64,000 bases of DNA. It comes from Haladaptatus sp. DYF46 (GTDB lineage: Archaea > Halobacteriota > Halobacteria > Halobacteriales > Haladaptataceae). The stretch is from NCBI RefSeq assembly GCF_021083305.1, contig NZ_JAJFAY010000002.1, positions 744,001 to 808,000 on the forward strand. Direction: 5' to 3'. Made by a program: the position numbers and the translations under genes. How positions within the stretch are numbered: position 1 is the stretch's first letter; every line of letters begins with the position of its first letter. Of the stretch, positions 29,432 through 39,242 are shown piece after piece. The notes beneath the pieces are model-generated. The model worked only from the letters and a program-made list of their open reading frames with translations, made no database searches and was not told the DNA's origin.

Positions 29432-30970
29432 TTATCGGAACAGGGAACCGATTCGGCCGAAGAGTCCGTTCTTTTCCTCACCATCGTCCCCGTCGCCGTC
29501 GTTTTCGTCGGAACCGAGGCCGGGGCGAACAGTTTCGTCCTGAAACGGAACAGCCTCCACATCGTTCCCCTCCTCGTCGTCCGGTTCGGCCTCGACGATT
29601 TCGTCCGGTAGGTCGGCGGAGGAGTCCGCGGTTTCCTCGGACGCCGATTCGGCGTGTCGGTCGGTTTGGTCGGAGAGGACGGTATCGAACTCGTCGGCGT
29701 CGTCCCGTTCGGTCACGGATTCGTCGGAGGGAGTGGCCGTATCCGCGGTCGGTTCCGGAGCGTCCGCATCGTCCGTCGGGATATCGGCGTCGAGCGGCGG
29801 ACCGTCGGCGTCATCTACGACCTCCTCGGAAGCCACCTCCGTTTCTAGCGGTGCCGGTTCCGCGGACGGCACGGAACCGTCCGCGTCGTCGCCGGTTTTG
29901 ACGACTTTCCGGTCGATGAGTTCGTGAACCGGGTCGGAAGCGGAGTCCGAGATTTCGGACGATGAAGTCTCCGATTCGGGTTCCGTTTCCGACTCCGATT
30001 CGGGTTCCTGTTCGACTTCCGGCGCTGATTCGGAGTCGAGCGGGGAATCGAACGGGGAAGATTCGGTTTCCGAATCCGAAGCGGTCGCCGCCGAGTGAGA
30101 CGCCGTCGGGTCGGGGTCGGCGTTTTCGTGTTCCGCGGGTTCCGACTCCGGGGACGGATCGAAACCGGGGGACTCCTCGGGGGTACCGAGTTCGAATTCG
30201 GCGTCGGAAAGCGACGGGACGTTCGACGCCGACGTGTCGGGTTCGCCGGAGAGTTCGGGGGTGTCCGTCTCCCCGGAGAGGATGTTCGAGAGTTCGCGGT
30301 AGGCCGTCGCCGCGGGACTGTTCGGCGAAAAGAGGGCCAGCGGCCGACCGGCGTCGATTCCCATCGGAACGGTTTCGTCGTCCGGGACGACGGTGAGAAC
30401 GTCCGTGTCGAGCGTTCCTTCCACGTTGTCCGCGTTGAGGATGTCGTTTCCGCGCTGGGTGAGGACGGCACCGCGAACGGTTCCCTCGACGCGGGAGGTG
30501 AGTTCCGCGGTTTTGGCGGTGTCCCGCACGGAAGCCACGTCGGGCGTGGTGACGAGGAGAACGTCGTCCGCGAGCGAGAGCGGGAGGATGGTGTCGTAGC
30601 TGATGCCGGCACCCGTATCCAGCAGGACGTACTCGTACTCCTCCCTGAGTTCGGCGACGACGCGCTGCAGTTGAGCCGTCTGTGATTGTGCGAACGTGTA
30701 GATATCGGTACTGCTCGGCAGCACGTCGATATCGCCCGGCGCGTGGTAAATCGCCTCCTCGACGGTCGCATCGTCCGAGAGCACTTCGTGGAGCGTCGCA
30801 CCGTCCATTTCGAAGTCGAGGTAGCCACCGACGTTCGCCATCCCGAGGTCCGTATCCACGACGACAACCCCGTGGTCCGCCGCCGCGAGCATCGCCCCGA
30901 GGTTGATTGCGGTCGTCGTCTTCCCCACACCTCCCTTGCCGCTTGCAACCGCGAACACTGTCCCTGTCAT
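29432..30970 (-). CDS. minD4: MinD/ParA ATPase with long acidic tail (MinD4-like)
   Basis: Residues ~1-250 are a MinD-type ATPase with deviant Walker A GKGGVGKTTT, VVDTDLGMANVGGYL and LLDTGAGISYDT. Residues ~260-495 are a disordered Ser/Asp/Glu/Pro-rich tail with no fold, and the last ~12 residues (NGLFGRIGSLFR) form a short amphipathic helix that could reach the membrane. This matches MinD4 of Haloferax, which I recall as affecting polar placement of chemotaxis arrays and archaella; that role is by homology. The acidic tail is longer than in ordinary MinD. Confidence 0.8.
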   Translation of the reverse strand: MTGTVFAVASGKGGVGKTTTAINLGAMLAAADHGVVVVDTDLGMANVGGYLDFEMDGATLHEVLSDDATVEEAIYHAPGDIDVLPSSTDIYTFAQSQTAQLQRVVAELREEYEYVLLDTGAGISYDTILPLSLADDVLLVTTPDVASVRDTAKTAELTSRVEGTVRGAVLTQRGNDILNADNVEGTLDTDVLTVVPDDETVPMGIDAGRPLALFSPNSPAATAYRELSNILSGETDTPELSGEPDTSASNVPSLSDAEFELGTPEESPGFDPSPESEPAEHENADPDPTASHSAATASDSETESSPFDSPLDSESAPEVEQEPESESETEPESETSSSEISDSASDPVHELIDRKVVKTGDDADGSVPSAEPAPLETEVASEEVVDDADGPPLDADIPTDDADAPEPTADTATPSDESVTERDDADEFDTVLSDQTDRHAESASEETADSSADLPDEIVEAEPDDEEGNDVEAVPFQDETVRPGLGSDENDGDGDDGEEKNGLFGRIGSLFR

Positions 30971-31212
30971 GGTCGTTGTGTCAAACCGAACAACAGCACG
31001 TATATAAACCTAGTCCGTTAGAGGATGCAAATTATAAGACAGCCAACACGGCGCGTTCGTCCCATCGAAGCGGAGTGTACCGCCAGCGGGAGTTTTCGTG
31101 AATCGTACTCGAATCGGTTCGAACGCCCGTACATATCATCCCATCATCATTCAAATCGGTCGACTAGCCGCCGGTTCAAAAGGCATACTACCGCTCGCTC
31201 CGAAGGGCCGAT

Positions 31213-32007
31213 ATGAACGAACCGGGTATCGACGTGCTGATGGACCAAGCCGCCATCCGGCGTCGCGTTGACTCGGGGAGGGTTCCGGATTGGGGCGTCG
31301 ACCACTACGAGAGCTTTCGTGACGGCCTGCTCGGGGAACGAAACGGGACGCCGTTCCCGTGTTACTTCGGCATCGAAACCGAACGGGAGGGCGACGCGCT
31401 GTACACGTTCTGTCCGTCGATGACCGACAAGGACGCGCTCCTCTCGCTCGGCGAAACCATCGTCGAATATCACGAGGTGTACGAGGACCACAGCGAACGC
31501 ACGCCGCTGACCGTGTTCTTCCGACCGACGGAAGAGACGTTCACAGAAGCGGAGTATCACGAGTCGATGTGGCACGTATTGCAGTTCCTTCACGTCCACG
31601 ACCCGGAACCGTGGCCCGAGGGGATTCCGACCGACCCGGACGACAACGAGTGGGAGTTCTGTTTCAACGGCGAACCGATGTTTCCCACCTGCCGCGCACC
31701 GTTTTACGAGGACCGGAAAAGCCGCTACTGTCCCGTCGGCCTCGAAATCACGTTCCAACCGCGGTCCATCTTCGAGGGCGTGACCGCGGACACGGAGCGC
31801 GGAAAGCGGGCGCGGGAAATCATTCAGGAGCGGATGGAGAGCTACGACGGCGCGTGTCCGCACGCGCAACTCGGCGACTGGGGCGTCGAAGGCGACCGGG
31901 AGTGGCCCCAGTACCTGTTTTCGCAGGACGAAGAACAAGCGCCCGACGAATGTCCGATTCGGACCACCCGCGAACACCCGAAGAGCGGGGTTCTCATCGG
32001 CGCATGA
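31213..32007 (+). CDS. YqcI/YcgG family protein
   Basis: 264 residues with the family's conserved blocks: [62 protein letters not shown] split by a Cys/His-rich region, and [13 protein letters not shown]. The biochemical role of the family is not established. The stop overlaps the start of the isochorismatase-like gene by 4 bases, so they are co-translated. Confidence 0.85.
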   Translation: MNEPGIDVLMDQAAIRRRVDSGRVPDWGVDHYESFRDGLLGERNGTPFPCYFGIETEREGDALYTFCPSMTDKDALLSLGETIVEYHEVYEDHSERTPLTVFFRPTEETFTEAEYHESMWHVLQFLHVHDPEPWPEGIPTDPDDNEWEFCFNGEPMFPTCRAPFYEDRKSRYCPVGLEITFQPRSIFEGVTADTERGKRAREIIQERMESYDGACPHAQLGDWGVEGDREWPQYLFSQDEEQAPDECPIRTTREHPKSGVLIGA

Positions 32008-32576
32008 CGCCCGAACTCGACCTTCCGAACGACGCCGTGCTGCTCGCCATCGACTTCCAGCGGGGCTTTTCCGACCCGGCGTGGGGCGAGCGCAACAACC
32101 CCGACGCCGAGGAGCGGGCCGAAGAACTCCTTCACGCGTGGCGGGAGGCGGAGCGGCCCATCGTTCACGTCCGGCACGATTCGACGGAGGAGAACTCGCC
32201 GCTCCGCGGCGATTCGGACGGCTTCAGGTTCATCCCCGAGATGGAACCGACCGACGACGAGACGGTCTTCGAAAAGCGCGTCAACAGCGGCTTCATCGGG
32301 ACGGAACTGGAGGCGTGGCTCCGCGACGGCGGATACGAAACCGTCGTCGTCGTCGGGTTGACCACGGACCACTGCGTTTCGACCACGACGCGGATGGCGG
32401 AGAACCTCGGCTTCCGGCCGCTCCTCGTCTCGGACGCGACGGCGACGTTCGACCGGGTGGCACCAGACGGGACGGAAATTTCGGCCGAGACCAACCACCG
32501 CGTCGCGCTCGCACACCTCGACGGCGAATTCGCGGCGGTCGTGGAGACCGACGACCTGCTGTCGGCGGTGACGTGA
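32004..32576 (+). CDS. isochorismatase-family cysteine hydrolase
   Basis: 190 residues with the hydrolase triad: Asp in [10 protein letters not shown], Lys in [19 protein letters not shown], and Cys in [19 protein letters not shown]. Family members cleave amides or vinyl ethers (nicotinamide, isochorismate and others). The substrate is not identifiable, but loss of the usual pncA metal-binding pattern makes nicotinamidase less likely. Starts at 32004 with ATGA overlap to the upstream gene. Confidence 0.85.
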   Translation: MTPELDLPNDAVLLAIDFQRGFSDPAWGERNNPDAEERAEELLHAWREAERPIVHVRHDSTEENSPLRGDSDGFRFIPEMEPTDDETVFEKRVNSGFIGTELEAWLRDGGYETVVVVGLTTDHCVSTTTRMAENLGFRPLLVSDATATFDRVAPDGTEISAETNHRVALAHLDGEFAAVVETDDLLSAVT

Positions 32577-32656
32577 TTTTTCCCTCGAACATCGCGCTAA
32601 CACCCCGCAAGCGAGGTCAAAGGTTACTTACCAGTTGGAGCGGCTAGAAGGGAGTA

Positions 32657-33898
32657 ATGAGCCAGCAGGACGGAGAACAGTCCGACAGGAAAAAGTACGA
32701 GTTCCAGAAGGTCATCGAGGACTTGAAGGAGTACGAAGGCTCGGGGACCCAACTCGTCACCATCTATATCCCGGAGGACAAGCAGATCAGCGACGTGGTC
32801 GCACACGTCACCCAAGAGCATAGCGAAGCCAGCAACATCAAGTCAAAACAGACCCGGACCAACGTGCAGGACGCGCTCACGTCCATCAAGGACCGACTCC
32901 GGTACTACGACACCTTCCCGCCGGACCGGGGAATCGTCATCTTCAGCGGAGCCATCGACGCCGGCGGCGGTCAGACCGACATGGTCACGAAGGTGCTCGA
33001 AAGTCCGCCGGACCCGGTCGAGTCGTTCCGCTATCACTGCGACTCCCAGTTTTTGACGGAACCGCTGGAGGAGATGCTCGGCGACAAGGGCCTGTACGGC
33101 CTCGTCGTCCTCGACCGACGCGAGGCGACCGTCGGGTGGCTGAAAGGCAAGCGAATCGAGCCGGTCAAATCCGCCTCGTCGCTCGTCCCCGGCAAACAGC
33201 GCAAAGGTGGTCAGTCCGCCCAGCGTTTCCACCGACTGCGCCTCGAAGCCATCGACAACTTCTATCAGGAGGTTGCCGGAATGGCGGACGACCTGTTCGT
33301 CCCGAAACGCCACGAGATAGACGGCGTCCTCGTCGGCGGTCCCTCGCCGACGAAGGACGAGTTCCTCGACGGTGACTACCTCCACCACGAACTCGACGGG
33401 AAGGTCCTCGGCAAGTTCGATATCGCCTACACCGACGAATCCGGCCTGTACGACCTCGTCAACGCCGCCGAGGAGACGCTCGCCGACGCGGAGGTCATGA
33501 AGGACAAGCGGGAGATGGACGAGTTCTTCCGCGAACTCCACGAGGGCGACCTCGCGACCTACGGGTTCGAACCCACGCGCCGAAACCTCATCATGGGGTC
33601 AGTGGACCGCCTGCTCCTCTCCGAGGACCTTCGCAAGGACGTCGCCGTCTTCGAGTGTGGCGACAAAGACGAGTACGAGTTCATCGACCAACGGAAGGGG
33701 GACCCGAGCCACACCTGCGAGGACGGAACCGAGGCAGAGATGACCGAACGCGAGGACGCCATCGAGTTCCTCATGAACATCGCCGAGCAGCGCGGGACCG
33801 AGACGAAGTTTATCAGCACCGACTTCGAGAAGGGCGAACAACTGATGAACGCGTTCGGCGGCGTCGCCGGCATCCTCCGCTACTCGACCGGCGTGTGA
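32657..33898 (+). CDS. prf1: peptide chain release factor aRF1
   Basis: Archaeal class I release factor recognising all three stop codons. The stop-codon motif NIKS is in EASNIKSKQTRTN, and the peptidyl-hydrolysis GGQ motif is in RKGGQSAQRFHRLR. 413 residues, full length, with the C-terminal domain containing a zinc-ribbon-like FECGDKDEYEF region. The gene is followed by a long pyrimidine tract. Confidence 0.97.
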   Translation: MSQQDGEQSDRKKYEFQKVIEDLKEYEGSGTQLVTIYIPEDKQISDVVAHVTQEHSEASNIKSKQTRTNVQDALTSIKDRLRYYDTFPPDRGIVIFSGAIDAGGGQTDMVTKVLESPPDPVESFRYHCDSQFLTEPLEEMLGDKGLYGLVVLDRREATVGWLKGKRIEPVKSASSLVPGKQRKGGQSAQRFHRLRLEAIDNFYQEVAGMADDLFVPKRHEIDGVLVGGPSPTKDEFLDGDYLHHELDGKVLGKFDIAYTDESGLYDLVNAAEETLADAEVMKDKREMDEFFRELHEGDLATYGFEPTRRNLIMGSVDRLLLSEDLRKDVAVFECGDKDEYEFIDQRKGDPSHTCEDGTEAEMTEREDAIEFLMNIAEQRGTETKFISTDFEKGEQLMNAFGGVAGILRYSTGV

Positions 33899-33927
33899 AC
33901 AGTCGGTCCCGCTTCTGCTGACCGCTC

Positions 33928-33964
33928 GTTATTCCTCTCCTTCCTTCTCTTTCTTCTCTTCTTC
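33928..33964 (+). terminator. pyrimidine-rich terminator between convergent genes
   Basis: An almost uninterrupted T/C tract starts about 30 bases after the prf1 stop and runs to the end of the convergent gene at 33966. It is a plausible U-rich terminator for prf1. Confidence 0.45.
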
Positions 33965-33965
33965 G

Positions 33966-34766
33966 CTACTCTTCGTCCCGTTTCGGCATCGTCGAGTAGT
34001 GCGGGTTGAACGCGATGTCGGGTCTGTCGTCCGGCATCGTGGAGTACGAGAACGTGACCTTCATGTCCGGGCGACCTCCCGGCCCGCCGCCGGTGCTGTC
34101 GTCCCCTCCGCCGCCGGACCCCAACTCGCTCTGGGCGATTTGGTCCTGCAACCGGTCGCGGGCGTCGCCGATTTGCTCTCGGAACTGCTCGGCGTTCTCC
34201 CCCAGTTCGGACTGGAGTTTTCCCTCCGTGGCTTTCGAGGCCATCTCGGCCGTGTCGCCGGTCATATCGCCGAGAGTCGAACCGTCTTCGTCGGAACTAT
34301 CTGAATCGTCGGAGTCGTTACCCGTGAGGGAACCGATGGCGTCCGACAGTTCCGTTCCCTCCTCCCACAGGTCCTGCATCCCTTCGGAACTCCAGAACTC
34401 GCGGAAGTTGATGGCCTTCACGAGTTCCTTCGAGTCGAGCGCGTCCCGCGGGTTCCCGCTCTCGACCGCGTCAGGGACGTTCTCGAACTCGATCGCGTTC
34501 GGTAACTGCCCGACGTCGACGGTCTTCAGGAACGCGTCGGCGTCGAAACCGTCGAACACGTCCCCCGCTTCGTCGAGGAGGGTCCAGAGGGAGTCGGCTT
34601 CCTCCGACACTTCCTCGAACGTGTCGGCCGATTCGAAGGCGTCTTCGAGTCGCGCCAGCGTCCTCCCTATCCGCGTGAGGAGTCGCGTGCGGGAGTTTTC
34701 GTCGTCGAACGCTTCGAGGGACTGTCCCAACTGGTTCGAAAGGTCGTCGAATCTGTCTGTGGACAT
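33966..34766 (-). CDS. haloarchaeal acidic protein with repeated YSTMP tail
   Basis: 266 residues, unrecognised. The N-terminal ~150 residues are helical (SLEAFDDENSRTRLLTRIGR). An acidic Ser/Asp linker and a coiled coil (LGENAEQFREQIGDARDRLQ) follow, then a Gly-rich spacer. The C-terminus repeats a short motif: FSYSTMPDDRPDI and HYSTMPKRDEE. There is no signal peptide or membrane helix. The repeated tail suggests a docking or assembly motif. Confidence 0.6.
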   Translation of the reverse strand: MSTDRFDDLSNQLGQSLEAFDDENSRTRLLTRIGRTLARLEDAFESADTFEEVSEEADSLWTLLDEAGDVFDGFDADAFLKTVDVGQLPNAIEFENVPDAVESGNPRDALDSKELVKAINFREFWSSEGMQDLWEEGTELSDAIGSLTGNDSDDSDSSDEDGSTLGDMTGDTAEMASKATEGKLQSELGENAEQFREQIGDARDRLQDQIAQSELGSGGGGDDSTGGGPGGRPDMKVTFSYSTMPDDRPDIAFNPHYSTMPKRDEE

Positions 34767-34891
34767 CGTGTATCACCTGGTGGACGGCAAGCCGTCTCGG
34801 AACGACGGACTGTTTCGGGACTACGGGTTCCGACGTGCACAGGGATAAACGCAGTCGCTAGTAGCGAACGGTCGGAGCAAGTAAGGTTCCA

Positions 34892-35287
34892 TTACCCGTG
34901 CACCGATTCTCGGTCCGCGGCCGCACGGCGTGCCCGAAGTTCGAGATACGAGACGGACGAGGCGATGGCGAGGACGAGAACACCGGAGACAGCATGAAAC
35001 GTGGTGCGGCTAGATAGTACGCTGGCTGCGAACTCGACTCCAACCCCGATCACGAGCAGTTTCGTTGGAATCGGAAGGAGCGCGACGACCACGACGAACG
35101 TGGCGACTCGACGGAGGGAGAGATGCCAGCGGAACGTGACGAAGTACGCAAAGGTTCCGGCGGCGAGGACACAGAGCGCGAGAATGCCGTTTTTCGTGAC
35201 GGGTGGGATCGCGATTCCGTAGAACGCGACGGAGAACGCGATGGAGAGCAGGAGGGTCGAAACCAACCAGTGAGTTTGTCGCTTCAT
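34892..35287 (-). CDS. four-helix membrane protein
   Basis: 131 residues with about four hydrophobic helices (LVSTLLLSIAFSVAFYGIAI, ILALCVLAAGTFAYFVTF, VATFVVVVALLPIP, VSGVLVLAIASSVSYL). The ATG at 35287 overlaps the stop of the preceding membrane-protein gene by 4 bases, so they form a pair. No recognised family. Confidence 0.6.
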   Translation of the reverse strand: MKRQTHWLVSTLLLSIAFSVAFYGIAIPPVTKNGILALCVLAAGTFAYFVTFRWHLSLRRVATFVVVVALLPIPTKLLVIGVGVEFAASVLSSRTTFHAVSGVLVLAIASSVSYLELRARRAAADRESVHG

Positions 35288-35691
35288 GCACCCTCCGGAA
35301 GTCGTCCGTATCGGCGTCGGTAAACGAGGAGATACGTGATGGGAAGGAGAATAGCGAAGTAGACCGATGTGTAGAGGACTTGCGTGAACGGGTCGGGCGG
35401 TCCGAATATAAACCCGGGAACCATCGCGCCGATGTAGCTGATGGTGAGGATTCCCGCGAGACCCTGCCACCGCGTCGGCGGATATCGTCGCTCGTTCGCC
35501 CGTCGAACGACGAGGAGGTAGTAGAGGGCGGCAGGCCAGAATATCGGTCCCAAAACTGCCCAATAGAGAGGGGATGAACTGCCGCGGGCGGTCGCATCCC
35601 ACCGCATCCAGTACGAAAACGACACGATTCCAACGACGGACACCAGCAGAAAGGGGATGAAAATGAGATCGACTACCTCGAAGAGTAACAT
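35284..35691 (-). CDS. membrane protein, paired with the downstream gene
   Basis: Starts at ATG 35691 (MLLFEVVDLIFIPFLL): a TATA-like AAAATACTTG at 35715-35724 is 29 bases upstream, making an in-frame Met 14 codons earlier unlikely. 135 residues, about four membrane helices with a basic loop (VVRRANERRYPPTRWQG) and a basic C-terminus. Overlaps the next gene by 4 bases. Function unknown. Confidence 0.6.
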   Translation of the reverse strand: MLLFEVVDLIFIPFLLVSVVGIVSFSYWMRWDATARGSSSPLYWAVLGPIFWPAALYYLLVVRRANERRYPPTRWQGLAGILTISYIGAMVPGFIFGPPDPFTQVLYTSVYFAILLPITYLLVYRRRYGRLPEGA

Positions 35692-35849
35692 GCCGATAGG
35701 TTCGAGTTGGAGTACAAGTATTTTCTGTCGCAATTCACAGTTTCGAGCGCGCTACTGTATGGAAATTGCCCGAAACCCTGTCGGACGGGTCATACTGATT
35801 CGACTGCATAACCGAACTCACTTTATTGCCGGAAGGACTCACATCGCAC

Positions 35850-38800
35850 ATGAGCAGGTTCGCCGAAGTAGACGACCAGTACGAACCACACTCGGTGGAA
35901 GACCGGGTGTTCGACTACTGGGACGACGTGAACGCCTACGAGAAGACGAAGCAGGCGCGAGAGGGTGCAGAGCGGTTCTTCTTCGTGGACGGGCCGCCGT
36001 ACACCTCCGGTGCGGCGCACATGGGCACGACGTGGAACAAGTCGCTGAAGGACACCTACATCCGCTACAAGCGAATGCAGGGCTACGACGTGACCGACCG
36101 GCCGGGCTACGACATGCACGGCCTGCCCATCGAGACGAAAGTCGAGGAGCGACTGGGCTTCGAGAACAAGAAGGACATCGAGGAGTTCGGGATGGAGAAC
36201 TTCATCGAGGAGTGCAAGGAGTTCGCCAACGACCAACTCGACGCGATGGACGAGGACTTCAAGTCCTTCGGCGTCTGGATGGACTGGGACAATCCCTACA
36301 AGACGCTCAGTCCCGAGTACATGGAGGCCGCGTGGTGGGGCTTCCAGCGCGCTCACGAACGCGGACTCGTGGAGCAGGGCATGCGCTCCATCAGCCAGTG
36401 TCCGCGCTGTGAGACGGCCATCGCCAACAACGAAGTCGAGTACGAGGACGTTGACGACCCGTCCATCTACGTGAAGTTTCAGCTGCACGAGGACGAGCGA
36501 AGCGAGTCCTCGCGCGACCGTTACCTCGTCGCGTGGACGACGACGCCGTGGACGGTTCCGGCGAACACGTTCGTCGCAGTCGATGCGGACGGGACCTACG
36601 CCGAAGTTCGGGCGACCAAGGACGGCAAGAGCGAGACGCTCTACGTCGGCGAACCGAAGGTCGAGGAAGTCCTGAAGAAAGGTCGGTACGACGACTACGA
36701 AGTCGTCGACGAACTGACCGGCGAGGAGATGCTCGGGTGGGAGTACGATCACCCGCTGGACGACGAGGTTCCCGGCCACCCGAGCGGCGAAGGGACGTTG
36801 CAGGTGTACGAGGCCGACTACGTCGACGTCGAGGGAGACGGTACCGGACTCGTTCACTCCGCGCCCGGACACGGTGAGGAGGACTTCAATCGGGGCCAAG
36901 AGCTCGGCCTCGACATCTTCTGTCCCGTCGGCGGCGACGGCACGTACGGCCCGGAAGGGGGCAAGTACGAGGGGCAGTTCGTCAAGGACGCCGACGAGGA
37001 AATCATGGCCGACTTGGAGGCGGGCGGCCACCTGCTCGCGTCCGGCACCGTCCACCACAGTTACGGCCACTGTTGGCGGTGTGACACCGGCATCCTGCAG
37101 ATCGTCACCGACCAGTGGTTCATCACGGTGACGGACATCAAGGAGGAACTCCTCGACAACATCGAGGACAGCGAGTGGCACCCACAGGAGGCCCGCGACG
37201 AGCGGTTCTACAACTTCGTGGAGAACTCGCCGGACTGGAACGTCTCGCGTCAGCGCTACTGGGGCGTGCCGATACCCATCTGGACTCCCGAAGATTGGTC
37301 GGGTGAGATGGACGACGTGGTCGTCGTCGGTACGCGCGAGGAACTCGCCGAGGCGGTGGACCAAGACGTGGACCCCGAGGACGTGGACCTACACCGTCCG
37401 ACGGTGGACGACCTGACCATCACGAAGGACGGCACGACCTACACCCGCGTCCCGGACGTGTTCGACGTGTGGCTCGACTCCTCCGTCGCCTCGTGGGGAA
37501 CGCTCGACTACCCGAGCAACCAAGAGGACTTCGAGGAACTGTGGCCCGCCGACCTCATCATGGAGGCCCACGACCAGACTCGCGGTTGGTTCTGGTCGCA
37601 ACTCGGCATGGGAACCGCCGCGCTCGACGAAGTGCCGTACGACGAGGTGCTGATGCACGGGTGGGCGCTCGCCGAAGATGGCCGCAAGATGTCGAAATCC
37701 ATCGGGAACATCGTTTCGCCCGAGGAGGCAATCGAACGCCACGGGGCGGACCCGATGCGCCTGTTCCTGCTCTCGCAGAACCCACAGGGCGAAGATATGC
37801 GCTTCTCGTGGGACGAGATACAGAACATGCAACGGAGCCTGAACATCCTCTGGAACGTGTTCCGGTTCCCGCTGCCGTACATGCGACTGGACGACTTCGA
37901 CCCGAGCGAGGTGGACGTGAAGGACGCCGAAACCGAACTCGTGGACGAGTGGCTCCTGTCGCGGTTGCAGACCGTGACCGCCGAGATGACCGAGGATTGG
38001 GAGGACTTCCGACAGGACAAGGCGCTCCGCACGCTCCTCGACTTCGTCGTCGAGGACGTCTCCCGGTTCTACATTCAGGTCGTCCGCGAGCGCATGTGGG
38101 ACGAGGGTGACAGCGCGAGCAAGCGGGCCGCCTACGCGACGTTCCACCACGTCCTGAAGGAACTGGTCGCCCTGCTCGCCCCGTTCGCGCCGTTCGTGAG
38201 CGAGGACATCTATCAGAACCTCTCCGGAGAGAGCGGCGAGGAGAGCGTCCACATGCTCGACTGGCCCGAGGTCGACGAGTTCTGGCAGGACGAGCAGTTG
38301 GAGGAGGACGTGGCCGTCCTTCGCGCTGTTGAGGAGGCGGGTGCGAACGCCCGCCAGCAGGCCGAGCGGAAACTCCGCTGGCCCGTCTCGCGAATCGTCG
38401 TGGACGCGCGGGACGAGTCGGTCGTCCACGCCGTCGAAAACTACAGCGACCTGCTGGCCGACCGCCTGAACGCCTACGAGGTCGAACTGGTTTCGCCCGA
38501 CGAAGGTTGGGGCGAACTCGCCTATAGCGCGAAAGCGGACATGAGCGTCCTCGGTCCCGCGTTCGGCGGCGACGCAGGGAAGGTCATGAACGCGCTCAAC
38601 GAGGCGCGCATCACGGAACCGGACCTGTCCGCGCTCGAAGATGCGGTTTCGGACGCGCTCGGTGACGAACCGCGAGCAGCGGAACTGGACGACGAGATGG
38701 TCGAGTTCGTCACGAAGACGCCCGACGACGTGTCCGGCGCGGCGTTCGACGTGGAAGGGAAGGAACTCGGCGTCGTCTACGTCGATACCGCCCTCACCGA

Positions 38801-39077
38801 GGACATCGAGAGCGAGGGCTACGCCCGCGAGGTCATCCGCCGCGTGCAGGAGATGCGAAAGGAGGAGGACCTCGACATCGAGGAGAACATCCACCTCGAA
38901 CTCGACGTGCGCGACGAGCGCGTCGCCGAACTGGTCGAACGGCACATGGACCTCGTGAAGGAAGAGGTCCGCGCGGAGAGCGTCGGCGAAGTCGAGGACG
39001 GCTACCGCAAGACGTGGGACGTCGAGGGTGTCGAGATGGAAATTGCCATCTCGCCGTTGGCGGAAGCAGAGGCGTAG
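35850..39077 (+). CDS. ileS: isoleucyl-tRNA synthetase
   Basis: 1,075-residue class I synthetase: HIGH-type motif in PPYTSGAAHMGTTWN, CP1 editing domain with TTPWTVPANTF, KMSKS motif in DGRKMSKSIGN, and a C-terminal anticodon-binding region. The start at 35850 (MSRFAEVDDQYEP) has a TATA-like CTTTATTG about 28 bases upstream, so the mRNA is leaderless. Its 3' flank carries a compound hairpin. Confidence 0.97.
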   Translation: MSRFAEVDDQYEPHSVEDRVFDYWDDVNAYEKTKQAREGAERFFFVDGPPYTSGAAHMGTTWNKSLKDTYIRYKRMQGYDVTDRPGYDMHGLPIETKVEERLGFENKKDIEEFGMENFIEECKEFANDQLDAMDEDFKSFGVWMDWDNPYKTLSPEYMEAAWWGFQRAHERGLVEQGMRSISQCPRCETAIANNEVEYEDVDDPSIYVKFQLHEDERSESSRDRYLVAWTTTPWTVPANTFVAVDADGTYAEVRATKDGKSETLYVGEPKVEEVLKKGRYDDYEVVDELTGEEMLGWEYDHPLDDEVPGHPSGEGTLQVYEADYVDVEGDGTGLVHSAPGHGEEDFNRGQELGLDIFCPVGGDGTYGPEGGKYEGQFVKDADEEIMADLEAGGHLLASGTVHHSYGHCWRCDTGILQIVTDQWFITVTDIKEELLDNIEDSEWHPQEARDERFYNFVENSPDWNVSRQRYWGVPIPIWTPEDWSGEMDDVVVVGTREELAEAVDQDVDPEDVDLHRPTVDDLTITKDGTTYTRVPDVFDVWLDSSVASWGTLDYPSNQEDFEELWPADLIMEAHDQTRGWFWSQLGMGTAALDEVPYDEVLMHGWALAEDGRKMSKSIGNIVSPEEAIERHGADPMRLFLLSQNPQGEDMRFSWDEIQNMQRSLNILWNVFRFPLPYMRLDDFDPSEVDVKDAETELVDEWLLSRLQTVTAEMTEDWEDFRQDKALRTLLDFVVEDVSRFYIQVVRERMWDEGDSASKRAAYATFHHVLKELVALLAPFAPFVSEDIYQNLSGESGEESVHMLDWPEVDEFWQDEQLEEDVAVLRAVEEAGANARQQAERKLRWPVSRIVVDARDESVVHAVENYSDLLADRLNAYEVELVSPDEGWGELAYSAKADMSVLGPAFGGDAGKVMNALNEARITEPDLSALEDAVSDALGDEPRAAELDDEMVEFVTKTPDDVSGAAFDVEGKELGVVYVDTALTEDIESEGYAREVIRRVQEMRKEEDLDIEENIHLELDVRDERVAELVERHMDLVKEEVRAESVGEVEDGYRKTWDVEGVEMEIAISPLAEAEA

Positions 39078-39153
39078 AGTGCGACCGCGAACGGCGAAGC
39101 CGTGAGCGGGCACGAGCGCGACCATTCGGGAGCGCGACGTGCTTTTGGTCCAG

Positions 39154-39219
39154 CTTTTACAGGGAGCCAGCAAGAGCGATGGCGTTCGCCATCGCTCTTG
39201 CCCGCGACCGTCGTAAAAG
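39154..39219. repeat. compound inverted repeat between ileS and aldolase
   Basis: Outer arms CTTTTAC (39154-39160) and GTAAAAG (39213-39219) enclose a perfect inner stem, GCAAGAGCGATGG (39170-39182) with CCATCGCTCTTGC (39189-39201), extendable by one C-G pair around a GTTC loop. It lies between convergent genes, downstream of a GAGCGCGAC-rich stretch. Possible bidirectional terminator or a mobile intergenic element. Confidence 0.7.
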
Positions 39220-39242
39220 GTGGTGTAGAACGCGGAGCTTCT

